Positions 1-10,364 of a stretch of 64,000 nucleotides of DNA are shown here, piece by piece. The position numbers were made by a program, and so were the translations under genes. Location: NCBI GenBank assembly GCA_013368325.1, contig JAACJK010000117.1, positions 124,001 to 188,000 on the forward strand, given 5' to 3'. Each line of letters begins with the position of its first letter. The stretch's first letter is position 1. This DNA is from Ephemerocybe angulata (lineage: Eukaryota > Basidiomycota > Agaricomycetes > Agaricales > Psathyrellaceae). The notes under the pieces are model-generated. The model worked only from the letters and a program-made list of their open reading frames with translations, made no database searches and was not told where the DNA came from.

Positions 1-1788
1 GACTGGGGTTTCAGTACCCCGGTCAGGACTTCAGAATGGTCCATAACCGCAGATCCGTTACCAGAACCACCACAGCACGTTCTTGAAGATCCAGACGTCA
101 CCTCTACCCTCGCATCTCATCCACATCTCTTCAAGATAGTCACCCCGGTCAAAACACATCATCTTCGATCCTTAACCATGACACATCCGAATCAACCCTT
201 CGTTCACTCTGTTCTACGAGGGCTCGAACACGGTTTCTGGCCTTGGGCGACTTATCCAGAAGACCATCCATCTACCTACGAAACACAATGCCCTCCACCT
301 TCGACTAACGATCAACGAGAATTCCTTTTGGCGCAAAGGGATATCGAGCTCTCAAAGGATCGGTATTCTCAAGCTTTCGCTAAGCTTCTTCCTGGAATGA
401 GAAACACACCTACGTTCGCAGTGCCGAAGGATGGAGGAAACGAACTTCGTATGGTCACGAATCACAGCAAGGAACCGTATTCGCAGAACTCGATGGTCGA
501 CAAGGTGGCGATGGGGAAAGTGCCTCTCGATGGTATGAAAGTTTTGGGAGAGAGGATGATAACGATGAAGACGGAGAATCCAAGTGAGGAGTTAATCGTT
601 TACAAGGTAGATGTCGCGGAGGCTTACCGGATCCTAAGCATGGCTGTACGTTGGCAAATCAAGCAGGTCGACACAATCGACGGCTTGCACTATGTCAACA
701 GAGGCAATGTCTTTGGGAATACGGCGTCCCAGGCAGTCTTTATCGGCTTCATGTCCCTCATAACGTGGATCGCGGTGTACGTTCGCAACATCCGTGGCCT
801 CTGTGCTTACAGCGACGACCATTTTGGGGTCGCCACGAAGCAGGACATGATGTGGTACGAGCCGTATGGGAAGGAATTGCCGACTGACATGGCTCGTCTT
901 CTTCAGCTCTGGGATGAACTAGGCATTCCGCACAAGGAGAAGAAACAGGTTTGGGGATCCCCTCTCACCGTCATTGGAATCTCAGTCGACCCGAACCAAA
1001 TGACTCTTACTCTGCCGGACGAAGCTATCAAGCTTTTGTTGCATGAACTGGATCGTTGGATATCCAAGACCGGTCATCCAGCAAAGTCTGGCTGTCGTTT
1101 ACAACAATGGCAACAACTTACTGGCTGGTTAAACTGGGGCTTCAACGTCTTTCCATTGCTGCGTCCTTGCCTTTCAAACGTCTACGACAAAATGAAAGGT
1201 AAAGCTTGGTCTAACGCCCCATTCCGACCGAACAACGCCATTCGAGATGACCTCTCTTGGGCTCGAGCTCATATCGCCGAGTCTACGGGTGTTCAACTTC
1301 TCGAATCGCTCCATTGGCATCCTTCCGAAGCGGAATATGTCATTTATTGCGATGCATCACTCCGAGGTATGGGCTTTTATGTTACGGGCCTATCACTTGG
1401 ATTCTATTCGGCGACTGTGCCAATCGAACCGGTCGACGACGATTTCATCTTTTGGCACGAAGCTTTGTGTGTTTTATCTGCCTTGCAATGGGTGGATGAA
1501 CGCGAAGGCTTACCCCAACGAATCGTCGTGTATACGGACAACACAAATTCTGTCGATATATTCAACACTCTCGGTGCAAAACCTCGCATGAATCCCATTC
1601 TTCGTAACGCAGTCGACATCATGCTAGAGACTCAGCATCATCTCAAGGTCTTATATGTACCAGGCAAACAAAACGACGTCGCTGACGCACTTTCGCGTTT
1701 CGACTTCACTCGTGCGCATGCGCTCCGGCCATGCCTCCATATCCAAATGTTTCAGCCTCCGCGTGTAGCGTCGGGGGTAGCTGCGTAA
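1..1788 (+). CDS. Reverse transcriptase-RNase H polyprotein of a DIRS/Ngaro-like element (5' partial)
   Basis: This ORF copies the element RNA into DNA and removes the RNA strand. The frame is open from base 1, so the true start lies outside the window. The first Met visible is at 178, but the residues before it already look like conserved RT sequence. Counting from that Met, RT motif A is KVDVAEAYR (about 143-151) and the catalytic motif C is YSDD (211-214). The RNase H part near the C-terminus has YCDAS, YTDNTNS and DVADALSR. There are no stops or frameshifts in the visible 596 codons. The stop codon abuts the start of the recombinase ORF (TAAATG), so translation of the second ORF may depend on termination-reinitiation or a separate RNA. 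Confidence 0.93.
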   Translation, partial: DWGFSTPVRTSEWSITADPLPEPPQHVLEDPDVTSTLASHPHLFKIVTPVKTHHLRSLTMTHPNQPFVHSVLRGLEHGFWPWATYPEDHPSTYETQCPPPSTNDQREFLLAQRDIELSKDRYSQAFAKLLPGMRNTPTFAVPKDGGNELRMVTNHSKEPYSQNSMVDKVAMGKVPLDGMKVLGERMITMKTENPSEELIVYKVDVAEAYRILSMAVRWQIKQVDTIDGLHYVNRGNVFGNTASQAVFIGFMSLITWIAVYVRNIRGLCAYSDDHFGVATKQDMMWYEPYGKELPTDMARLLQLWDELGIPHKEKKQVWGSPLTVIGISVDPNQMTLTLPDEAIKLLLHELDRWISKTGHPAKSGCRLQQWQQLTGWLNWGFNVFPLLRPCLSNVYDKMKGKAWSNAPFRPNNAIRDDLSWARAHIAESTGVQLLESLHWHPSEAEYVIYCDASLRGMGFYVTGLSLGFYSATVPIEPVDDDFIFWHEALCVLSALQWVDEREGLPQRIVVYTDNTNSVDIFNTLGAKPRMNPILRNAVDIMLETQHHLKVLYVPGKQNDVADALSRFDFTRAHALRPCLHIQMFQPPRVASGVAA

Positions 1789-2811
1789 ATGCCTCACATA
1801 CCATCTCCTCGTTCACGGCAGCCAGCCCGAACTCCGTGGACAAAGGAGATGTTCGACGAGCGTCGCATCCTCGTTCTCGGCATGCGCCTCGATCATTCTA
1901 CTAGGGCAACTTACAATTCTGCTTTCAACTCATGGAAAGCGTTCACCAACCTACATAACCTCGACCTCGAACCAACTTCACAATCCCTTTCTGACTACGT
2001 CATGTTTATGTCCGACCACCTCAAGATGTCATCCGTTCAATCGTATTTGTCCGGAATCATCCAATACCTCGAACCCTTCTATCCAAATGCTCGTTCCGCT
2101 CGCAACTCGCCCCTCGTACGAGATACTATCATTGGGTCTAAGCGTCTTCGTGGTCGTCCCACAACACGCAAAGCCCCTCTTACAACAACCATGATCCAAC
2201 ATATTCAAAGTTTTATTCCTCATTCTTATAACCATCTCCTTTTTAACACTCTCATCGTCGTCGGCTTCCATGGTCTGCTCAGACTTGGCGATCTCTGTGA
2301 TCCCGGTCGCGCAGATCTTCGAAACCCTGCAAAACGCGCAAAACGATCATCCATAGTCTTTTCTCCCGATTCCATCGCCTTCCAACTCCCCGCTCATAAA
2401 GCAGATGCTTTCTTCGAAGGCAGTACCGTTCTCCTCAAGAACATATGGCCTGGTATCGACGTCATCCGCGCTTTCCATGCTTACCTCCAACAACGCGACC
2501 ATCTCTTTCCCTTCTCATCCCCTCTATGGCTTACTGCCGCCGGATATCCTCCTACACGCGCCTGGTTTATGCAACGACTACGACAACTTGACTTGCCTTC
2601 CGACATTTCAGGTCAATCCATGCGTGCTGGAGGCGCTACTGCGATGGCTGAAGCAGGAGTTCCATCTTACATCATCCAAGGTGTTGGCAGATGGTCTTCC
2701 GAATCCTGGAAGATATACGTTCGAAAGCATCCCCTCCTCCTTCATCATTTCATCACTCACCGAGCGCCCTCTACTCCTCATCATCACGGTTCCCGTTCAT
2801 CATCTCCTTGA
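1789..2811 (+). CDS. Tyrosine recombinase (YR) of a DIRS/Ngaro-like element
   Basis: A 340-residue integrase of the tyrosine recombinase family, which inserts the circular DNA copy of the element without making target-site duplications. An N-terminal SAM-like core-binding region occupies about residues 25-130 and the catalytic domain about 135-325. Visible catalytic residues are Arg165 (FHGLLRLGDL), Arg279 (SMRAGGAT), a GRW segment in the position of the second His/Trp, and the nucleophile Tyr310 (KIYVRKHP). The His of the usual HxxR box is not evident, as in other DIRS-type YRs. The tail is rich in His and Ser. The start codon follows directly on the stop of the RT ORF. The ORF is intact, so the element may still be active. 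Confidence 0.93.
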   Translation: MPHIPSPRSRQPARTPWTKEMFDERRILVLGMRLDHSTRATYNSAFNSWKAFTNLHNLDLEPTSQSLSDYVMFMSDHLKMSSVQSYLSGIIQYLEPFYPNARSARNSPLVRDTIIGSKRLRGRPTTRKAPLTTTMIQHIQSFIPHSYNHLLFNTLIVVGFHGLLRLGDLCDPGRADLRNPAKRAKRSSIVFSPDSIAFQLPAHKADAFFEGSTVLLKNIWPGIDVIRAFHAYLQQRDHLFPFSSPLWLTAAGYPPTRAWFMQRLRQLDLPSDISGQSMRAGGATAMAEAGVPSYIIQGVGRWSSESWKIYVRKHPLLLHHFITHRAPSTPHHHGSRSSSP

Positions 2812-2845
2812 ATCCTTTTATTCTTTCCGTTCTTCTAATAGGAGT

Positions 2846-2977
2846 AGGAGGACCGTAGAGGTCGCCTCCCTGATGTATTATAGATTTTAACATAATTGAT
2901 TTTGCCCGGGGAGGACGATATCACGTCACCCCGGGTTCCACGCTACAATTTGTTCCTTGCACTTAACCGACATTGGT
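2846..2977 (+). repeat. Terminal direct repeat, first copy (B1)
   Basis: A 132-bp sequence just downstream of the YR stop codon, identical to 3261-3392. It contains a GC-rich inverted repeat (CCCGGGG ... CCCCGGG) around 2905-2935 that could form a hairpin. Identity breaks off exactly at both ends. Confidence 0.95.
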
Positions 2978-3260
2978 CTGGTTAAAAGATTGTTTTCGAA
3001 GGGGCAATGGAGGACGATGTGGGTTAGTCAAAATGGTAAGCGAGATTTGATAAGATGGCCGAACCGGATTTCCCCTTAGTTGGTGGTGTGGTTTACCATG
3101 GAGCTAGAGTCAGACATGACTGGGCTGAAACTATGGGAGGCAATAATAATCAAATCTCGGTTTCATTTTTGTCTACTCTTACTTTCCTACAACCCTCATC
3201 GTCTCCATCCCCGTAACATCATTTTTCGACACCCACCCACCCACTACCTTAGACATACAC
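2978..3260 (+). other. Segment between the two repeats, predicted A2 repeat of the element
   Basis: 283 bp between the two identical repeats, with no convincing coding content. In a Ngaro element this stretch would match the 5' end of the element (A1), which is outside the window. I see no match to bases 1-177. Confidence 0.6.
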
Positions 3261-3392
3261 AGGAGGACCGTAGAGGTCGCCTCCCTGATGTATTATAGAT
3301 TTTAACATAATTGATTTTGCCCGGGGAGGACGATATCACGTCACCCCGGGTTCCACGCTACAATTTGTTCCTTGCACTTAACCGACATTGGT
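3261..3392 (+). repeat. Terminal direct repeat, second copy (B2) and right end of the element
   Basis: Identical over 132 bp to 2846-2977. The element most likely ends here. The 138 bp between this repeat and the DJ-1 gene stop are unique sequence. Confidence 0.93.
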
Positions 3393-3530
3393 TTAGTCAG
3401 TCCCTGATATCAAATCATTGGGAAGTGTACAGGAGGCCTACGACCTAAGCATGAGCCCTGAACAATACATACAAAACTGCAACAGATACACCAACTAAAG
3501 ATTGCACTGGCAGACAGGCAAGCGGCACTC

Positions 3531-4232
3531 CTACTTCGGAACAGCCACTCCCGCCATAAGCTTCGCCCAGGGATCAGGCTGAGCAGGCTTAGGCTCGAAT
3601 TCAGATAAGCCCTTAATTATCTCCACAAGCTCCGCGTCGAAATGGACTCTCGCAAACTCAGCCCCCAAGTCCAACCCCGCAGTAATCCCCGCCGCCGTCC
3701 ATATCTTCCCATCCACGACGAACCTCTTGTCGATCGCCCACTTCACTTTCTTGAACTTCTCGAACGCGCCCCGCTCAATGAGTTTCTTCAACGCGAACTT
3801 GTTCGTCGCGGCTTCGACTCCATCCAGGAGCCCAGTCTGCGCCATGAGGAGGGAACCGGTACAGACGGTGAGGAGAGCCTTGAGGCCGACGAATTGGGTC
3901 TTGATAAAATCGATAGTCTCGGCGGGCAACTCGAGGTTGGGGTCAGGGCCGGGAATGAGGAGGTAATCGAGGGCGGGGCATTCTTTGAATGTGGTGGATG
4001 GGGTTTGCATGGGACCCGAAGTAGAACGGATGGGTTGGAGGTCACCGAGCCAGGAGATGTAGTGCCAATTGATGACGGGGGCTTTCTTGACGATGGCGTC
4101 GGGGAATCCGACGAGCTTCAGCAAGGTTTGGTTGTGTTGGTTGATGTAGTCAACGGGACCGGCGGCGTCGAGCCACTTGTAGTCGGGTGGGAGAAGGAGG
4201 CCGAATTCGATGGATTTGGTGGGGTCTAACAT
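3531..4232 (-). CDS. DJ-1/PfpI family protein
   Basis: A 233-residue protein of the DJ-1/ThiJ/PfpI glutamine-amidotransferase-like superfamily, whose fungal members act as isonitrile hydratases, glyoxalase-like enzymes or stress proteins. The nucleophile elbow is LLTVCTGSLLMAQTGLLDG with Cys124. It is followed by the ATNK segment and AAGITAGLDL, typical of the family. I start at 4232 (MLDPTKSIEFGLLL) because family similarity begins there. The frame stays open upstream to 4340, but those 36 residues look like 5' untranslated sequence. No intron is needed. There is no signal peptide, so it is probably cytosolic. The substrate cannot be told from sequence. Confidence 0.9.
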   Translation of the reverse strand: MLDPTKSIEFGLLLPPDYKWLDAAGPVDYINQHNQTLLKLVGFPDAIVKKAPVINWHYISWLGDLQPIRSTSGPMQTPSTTFKECPALDYLLIPGPDPNLELPAETIDFIKTQFVGLKALLTVCTGSLLMAQTGLLDGVEAATNKFALKKLIERGAFEKFKKVKWAIDKRFVVDGKIWTAAGITAGLDLGAEFARVHFDAELVEIIKGLSEFEPKPAQPDPWAKLMAGVAVPK

Positions 4233-4936
4233 GCTGAAAGGTGTATGCAAGTCCAAGCTCGAAGTGTGCTTATTGGAGTTCCGCCTAATATTTTCTGGCC
4301 CTTTATACGACTTCAAAAGAATGAGACTATTCCTGGACATCGTTCATCGGGTTCTACGGTCTAGCTAAACGACGAGGAGGTCAGGTGAAAAGCCAGAGAT
4401 TCGTAAGTAATTTTGACTTACTGCGGCACCCGATCGAAAGAAGCTCTGTATACGAAGTACAGAACTCAGGAATGGCGTACAACATAACAATCCTCAGTAA
4501 GGCGCAGCCTGTCGCTTACAGAAGTCCCTCGAAATGCCTTCAACGCCACCCTCCAAAATGAGTTCTAAGGTGGACAAAAATGTAGTCGACGACCCCACGC
4601 GCACGGAGCGCCCCGCGCTCTTCCTCGACATTCCGCAGCTATGGTGGTGATCTCGGATAAGTCTACCTTGAAGAAATCCGACCTCATGTCAGCTTGCGCA
4701 GTATTAAAGTTTCCAATCGGACATACCTGCCATGAAGCGACGTAGACCCGAATGAATCTGATAATGCCTTTCCTTTCATCAACGCTGCCACCTCTTCCTA
4801 CCCGAAACCCACCATGCTTCCTCGCCAACATTTATCTTCTTTCATAGCTTCTCGAGCTTCGAAAGGTATATCCCGATGAGCCCGTCCTCAGCGACCCGTC
4901 ACCCAACCACGATCAGTCCTAGGCGGTAATAATAGC
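4233..4936. other. Intergenic region
   Basis: About 700 bp between the 5' end of the DJ-1 gene and the 3' end of the copper-fist gene. Only short ORFs without recognisable similarity. It should hold the DJ-1 promoter and the copper-fist 3' UTR. Confidence 0.6.
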
Positions 4937-6190
4937 CTAGACTTCAAGAAAGTCTAGACTCCCAAAGTCAGAACGAAAGAAATCCCTGGGCGTGCCAAAC
5001 CCAGCCAACTCTCCTTCAAGTCCATGCGGCATAGCGAACGAGTCCAGAGTCGGCGGAGGAAGACTGACTTCGGCCGGCATGGTCTGAAGCGCACAGTCCA
5101 AGCAAGTAACACATGGCTCTGAGCTGGAAGAAGCCTCGCCATCGAACAGGCCATGATACGGACAAGAGGGGCACTGGCACGAATCGCCACATTTGCAGAC
5201 GAGCGCGCCGCCTTCACTATTGGGCGAGACATTCACGGTTTCTAGAATGGGCGCGGCGTGGAGTGAAGAACCCTGGCAGAATCCGGCGGGCTCTGGTACA
5301 GGAGCTGAACTGGGGATTACGCTTTCATGGGGCATATTCTGGAGTGCACAATCGAGACAAGTGAAACACGGCTCAGCGTTGACGATGGCGGTCGAGTCAA
5401 GCACCGCAGAGACTTCCCTGGCCGTGTACGGGCATGCAGGGCACCGACAAGACTCCCCACACTTGCAAACTGGCAAGAAAGAGCCGGCTGCGTTCGCCGC
5501 CGACGATAAGAGTCCGGTTTGCCTGTCGGCGGGGGCCTTGCCCATGAACTGAGAGTCCGGGTTCATGGTCCGGTATCCCAAGATGTCGAGAGGAGTTTGG
5601 TGTGCCCTGTCGTAAGCGTGCGTGTACGGACTACGTGTGCGATGGTGGCCTGGTTTCAGTCGGCCGATAGACTGGGCGACGGGGATACTAGGGCGTGGAA
5701 GGATCGGTCGGAGCGCAGCCACACTTGGGGGCGTTGCTTGGAGTACCGAAGCGTCTGAGAGATCCGCTGCACCTCGATCCATGGATTTCGCTTCGCCTCC
5801 ATGCTCCCTACCCTTCGCTTTCGTCGATTTGCGTGCAGTGCAGCAATGACAAGTGCCAGTTTGCTCGCACTGGCACCCGTTCACAGCACCTTCATCCTCC
5901 AAGTCAGCCGCTGCAAAGCGAATCGAGGAAGAGCACGACTCACCACTCTGGCACGCGCACTTTACGTGCACCTTCTTCGTCTTTCTAAGCACTCTGCAGT
6001 GATTGCATTGGCTCGCCGGTCGGCCTTTCTTCTTCACTTCGAACAAGGGTCTGTCTTGGTGCTTGCACGTCGAGGCTCGGTGCCCTTTGATGCAACTTTC
6101 ACTGTACCAAGGGTGTTAGTAGTAGAATTCCCGAGACTTCGATTGAGGTGGCTACCATGCATATTTCCTGGCTGTTTCTAGAAGCTCCAT
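4937..6190 (-). CDS. Copper-fist transcription factor (Mac1/Cuf1/Ace1 type)
   Basis: A 399-residue copper-sensing DNA-binding regulator. Exons are 6190-6156 and 6101-4937, with a 54-base intron that splits the codon of the second Cys of the zinc module. The N-terminus reads KYACESCIKGHRASTCKH, then the minor-groove KKGRPASQCNHCR box: the full copper fist at residues 9-53. After a short CACQSGESC and CQCEQTGTCHCC cluster and a variable middle, there are two very similar Cys clusters, CKCGESCRCPACPY...CFTCLDCAL and CKCGDSCQCPSCPYHG...CVTCLDCAL. Such CxC repeats bind Cu(I) in Mac1 and Cuf1-type factors. It should act in the nucleus on copper uptake or detoxification genes; activator or repressor cannot be decided. 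The reading frame continues upstream of 6046 through the splice site, so 6046 is not the start. Confidence 0.93.
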
Positions 6191-6437
6191 GACAGTCCGA
6201 AGTAACGTTGATAATGGTGGAAAGGTAGGAAGTCACAGCAGGCCTGAATCGGATGACCAAGCTTTCGGCGGGTGATCTTCTCACGAGTCCCGGCATCCAC
6301 GGGCGCCTAATTACACGGACTTGGGGCCTTAAGACCCAACAGAGCCAAACTGCACAGCCTAACGCTGCATCGCTTGTGATGACGAGTAACCATCCACCAC
6401 CTCTTTTGCCATACCCTGTCGATACATCGCGCTACGT

Positions 6438-8263
6438 ATGGCAGATCCAAGCAGACGTCTGAAGGACCAGGTCCCTCCGGATATCTGGCGCGAGATATCG
6501 GAGCTATCAAACCCCATCGATGTTGTCGCACTGGGAGTGGTAAGCCCCTCAACCTGAGTCGAGTCAAGGTCGAGATTCTCAACCACCCTGTAGACGTGCA
6601 GAGCATTACATGAAGCGACTGCAGAGCGGACACTTTGGATGAACCTTTTGAAGGCCGTGTGCATGGAGTACGACCTTTTTCTCCCCTCGTATCCCATCGA
6701 CGAAATGAGCGTCACCCAACTTCGCCGGGCCGCACTTGGCCCTCACCTGTGGACTCGGCGTGTTTACAAGCACGCCGTATCTCCCAATGTGCCCTTTTAC
6801 GACCTTGGTACCAACGTTCTTTCTCCGGTGTCAACGATCCCCTTCGATGGACAATTGAACTCTGATCGCTTTCGACATCTCGTCCCGGGTGGCAGGTTTC
6901 TCATCACCTGCGACGCTGAACACAGCGATAGAGACCCCCGTGCCTTACGCGACACTGATATCTTCACTCTGAAGCTGTGGGACCTCGGATTTGCGGGAAG
7001 GAAGCCTCTTTCTCAACCCCTTCTCTTAGCAAGTCGGGATATTGGGCCTCTGAATCGGTTCGCGAACCAGATTATCAATATGGACTGCTCAATTCGAGGC
7101 ACTGAAACGCTAGCGGTTGCACTTAGCACCATTGCCAACATTAGCCATCGACGCTGCTTGTGAGTGCCCACCTTTAGCGTTGCATTCTTCCCATACCTTA
7201 CCTGCGCTGGCTTCTCTAAGATTCAGAGTCTTCGCCATCTGTCCCCATCGGCCCAACCCATCGTTTGAACAACTGTCGTCTATGTCGGCGGATTTCTCAC
7301 GCCACTGGGCTATCGCCCCAATGGCATTTCACCTGCGCGGAGACAAGGTTCTGGCTCGATTCGAGAATGACCTTGTTGTTTGGGATTTCATAGTGAGCTT
7401 GTATGCTATCGTTCCATTAGGTCTGGATCTACGCGCCCTATCTCGGACAGATCAAGTAAGTGTTCTATTTTATTAGATATCCCTCAAACGCATCCCTCCT
7501 AACTTCAATGCCATAGTTTCTCCTTTCAGGAGATTTATTGATCCTCATTACAGCACTAGGGGCGCACCAATATCTTCTCTCTCAGTGGACCGCCCTTCCG
7601 GACACACATGTACCGCACCTTGAAATCCCGACTTCAACGTCGCTGGCGCTGGGTTCGCAATCTCTATACATTACCCTTCCACCACATCGTGGAGACAGTG
7701 GCCGAAATGCGGTCCATATCTCGCCGTCCTCGACTTCACTTCCGCTCACCTGGGACGTAATTGAAGTATCCGATACAAGCCCCGCTGGCCGCGTTCAAGG
7801 CCAAAGGTTCTCACTCATTGATCAGTCTGAACATTTAAACGAGCGTAACCTACCCCAAATATCCACAGGCGACGCGATAAACCTTTCTATCGATCACGTA
7901 GGCACATACAAGGTACCTAGTGGAAAATGGGCCCCGCCCGTTATGAGTCCACCGGTGGCGTGGAATAGCAAGGCGCCCTTAACCTTGCTCAAAATGTTGC
8001 CCGAACTCTGGGAGAGAGCCTCACTGCATTTAGGGCCAGGCTCGGGTCCCCAACCGACGGATGTCCTCTACTGGATCACGCCTTACAAAGACAATTCTAC
8101 CAACCCATCCGAAGATGTGGCAGGACAGACGCACATTATGGGCTGCACGGCCTTGGGATACGGGGGTGTGGCCGCTTCATGCACGGCTACTGGTCGGTTT
8201 ATCGTTAATATGGAGTATGAGATGGGTGTTCGGAGGATGTCCCTGGTAGACTACATGGCGTAG
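6438..8263 (+). CDS. F-box-like protein, tandem copy 1
   Basis: A 549-residue protein with an N-terminal F-box-like segment (VPPDIWREISELSNPIDVVALG...CRALHEAT, residues about 12-42). Such proteins usually bring substrates to SCF ubiquitin ligases. Exons are 6438-6539, 6594-7159, 7221-7455 and 7517-8263; phases close without a stop. The C-terminal part is not a family I can name. It has W-rich beta-type segments (DIFTLKLWDLGF, KVLARFENDLVVWDF, GDLLILITALGAHQY) that could form a propeller, as in many mushroom F-box proteins. The neighbour at 8538 is a close paralog with the same intron positions and intron-1 length. The substrate is unknown. Confidence 0.8.
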
Positions 8264-8537
8264 GATAACCTAGCTTAGACAGTCTTACCATATGCTTCGA
8301 AGATGTGCCTATGTTAGAGAATACGGGGGATGTACTTGACGTGTGCGCGGTGTAGGGATTACCGTGGATTGGTGACCGTAGGCGCCTAATCACTGAAGCT
8401 GGCGGCTTTCGAATGCAACAGAGCCAAACTTGCAGCATACTTAAGGGCTGGCCGCTGCGGGGGCTGACGAGCGCTGGTAAGCCATCGTGACACCACCTTT
8501 CCTTCAAGCATTTACTGTTGATACATCCTCAGAACGC

Positions 8538-10364
8538 ATGGCTTACCCAAGCAAACGCTTGAAGTTGGATAATGAGGTTCCTCCGGATATCTGGCGCGAA
8601 ATAGCAGAGCTGTTGAACCCCATCGATGTCGTCGCATTGGGCGAGGTAAGCCCATCATCCTGAGCCGAGTCGAGGCCGAGATTCTCAACCACCCCGTAGA
8701 CGTGCAGAGCACTACATGAAGCGACGGCTGAACGGACACTTTGGATGAACCTTTTGAAGGCCATGTGCATGGAGTACGACCTTTTTCTCCCCTCGTACCC
8801 CATCGACGAAATGAGCGCCACCCAACTTCGCCGCGCCGCACTTGGCCCTCACCTTTGGACTCAGCGTGTTTACAAGCACGCCGTATCTCCCAATGTGTCC
8901 CTTCACGACCTTGGTACCAATGTTCTCCCTCCGGTGTCGACAATCCCCTTCTATGGACGATTGAAGTATGAGCTCCGCCGACATCTCGTCCCGGGCGGCA
9001 GGTTTCTCATCACCTGCGACGCTGAACACAGCGATAGAGACCCCCGTGCCACACGCGACACTGATATCTTTACTCTGAAGCTGTGGGACCTCGGCTTTGC
9101 AGGAAGGAAGCCCCTTCTTCAACCCCAGCTTCTAGCGAGTCGAGAGATTGGCTCTTGGCTCGAAATCATCCATATCGAAATGGACTGCTCTATTCGAGGC
9201 GATGAAACACTAGCAGTGGCACTTGGTACCATTGCCAGCAATAGCCATCGATGCTTGTGAGTGTACCTTTAACGCCGCATCTTTCCTATATGATAATATC
9301 TTATTGGCGCTGTCTATCCGGCTTCTCAGATTCAGAGTTTTCATCATCTCTCCCCATCGGCCCAACCCATCGTTTCACCAACTGTCGTGCCTGTCGGCAG
9401 ATATCTCACACCATGATATCCCCCCAAGTGAATTTGACCTTCGTGGAGACAAGGTTCTGGCTCAATTCGGCGGTGTTCTTGTTGTTTGGGGCTTCATGGT
9501 AAACCTGTATGCTGTCGTTCCATTATATGCAGTGGATCGACGCGCCCTGTATCTAGCGAAACATGTAAGTGTGTTCCAGTGTCTTCAAAATCACTCCTCA
9601 TAACTTTGGTGCCCTAGTTTCTTCTTTTAGGAGACCTATTGATACTAGTTACCAGGATGGGCGCGCACCAATATCAACTCTCTGAGTGGACCACTCTTCC
9701 GGACACACAGGTACCGCCGCACGTTGAAATCCCCCCGATCTCAACGTTATCGGGTTCGCAATCTCAACACATTACCCTTCCACCACATCGCCTAGGCGGT
9801 GGCCACAATATGATCTTTATCTCGCCGTCCTCCATTTCACTTCCACTCACCTGGGACATAATTGAAACATCCGGGACAAGGACCGCCGCTGGCTTCGTTC
9901 AAAGCCAAAGGTTCTCACTCAGCATTCAAGACGAACATTTAAACGACCGTAAAGCCCCAAAATCTGCTAGCGACATGATAAATCTTTCTCTCGACCACGT
10001 AGGGACATACAAGGCACCTAGTGGAGAATGGGCCTCGCCCTGTACAACTCCACCGGTGGCGTGGAATAGCAAGGTCCCCTTAACCTTGCTCAAAATGATA
10101 CCCAGAGGCTGGGAAACATCCCAACTGCGTCCAGGCTTGGGTCCCCAAGTGATGGATGTCCTCTACTGGATCGTGCCTTTCAAAGACAATCCCCCTACCA
10201 ATCAATCCGAGGATGCGGCAGGACAGACGCACATCATGGGCTTCGCGGCATTGAGATACGGGGATGTGTTCGCCTCTTGCACGGCTACTGGTCGGTTTAT
10301 CGTTGTTGATATAGAGTCTGGCACTGGTCGTCAGCAGATGTCCCTGGTAGACTACATGGCGTAG
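8538..10364 (+). CDS. F-box-like protein, tandem copy 2
   Basis: A 548-residue paralog of the gene at 6438, in the same orientation. Exons are 8538-8645, 8700-9256, 9330-9564 and 9618-10364. All three introns sit at homologous positions, intron 1 is 54 bases in both, and the last exons are both 747 bases. The F-box-like segment (VPPDIWREIAELLNPIDVVALGE...CRALHEAT) is nearer to the consensus than in copy 1. Both proteins end in MSLVDYMA. Similarity extends into introns and short flanks, so the duplication is fairly recent, yet both frames are intact. Function beyond a likely SCF adaptor role is unknown. Confidence 0.8.

Larger units (their letters stand above)
1..3392 (+). mobile_element. DIRS/Ngaro-like tyrosine-recombinase retrotransposon, 3' part
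   Basis: The element carries a reverse transcriptase-RNase H ORF followed directly by a tyrosine recombinase ORF, the combination that defines DIRS-order retrotransposons. Downstream of the recombinase, a 132-bp sequence occurs twice with no difference (2846-2977 and 3261-3392), separated by 283 bp. This is the B1-A2-B2 arrangement of split direct repeats known from Ngaro elements of basidiomycetes, so 2978-3260 should be A2 and its partner A1 should lie upstream of the window. The 5' part, with any gag-like ORF, is missing because the window starts inside the RT ORF. Intact ORFs and identical repeats suggest recent insertion. Assignment to Ngaro rather than DIRS1-like is inferred from the repeat layout. 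Confidence 0.9.

Noticed and set aside
6031..6046. Start of the copper-fist ORF at 6046
   Set aside because: The codon is TTG and lies inside the conserved zinc module; the frame continues upstream through a 54-base intron to an ATG at 6190.
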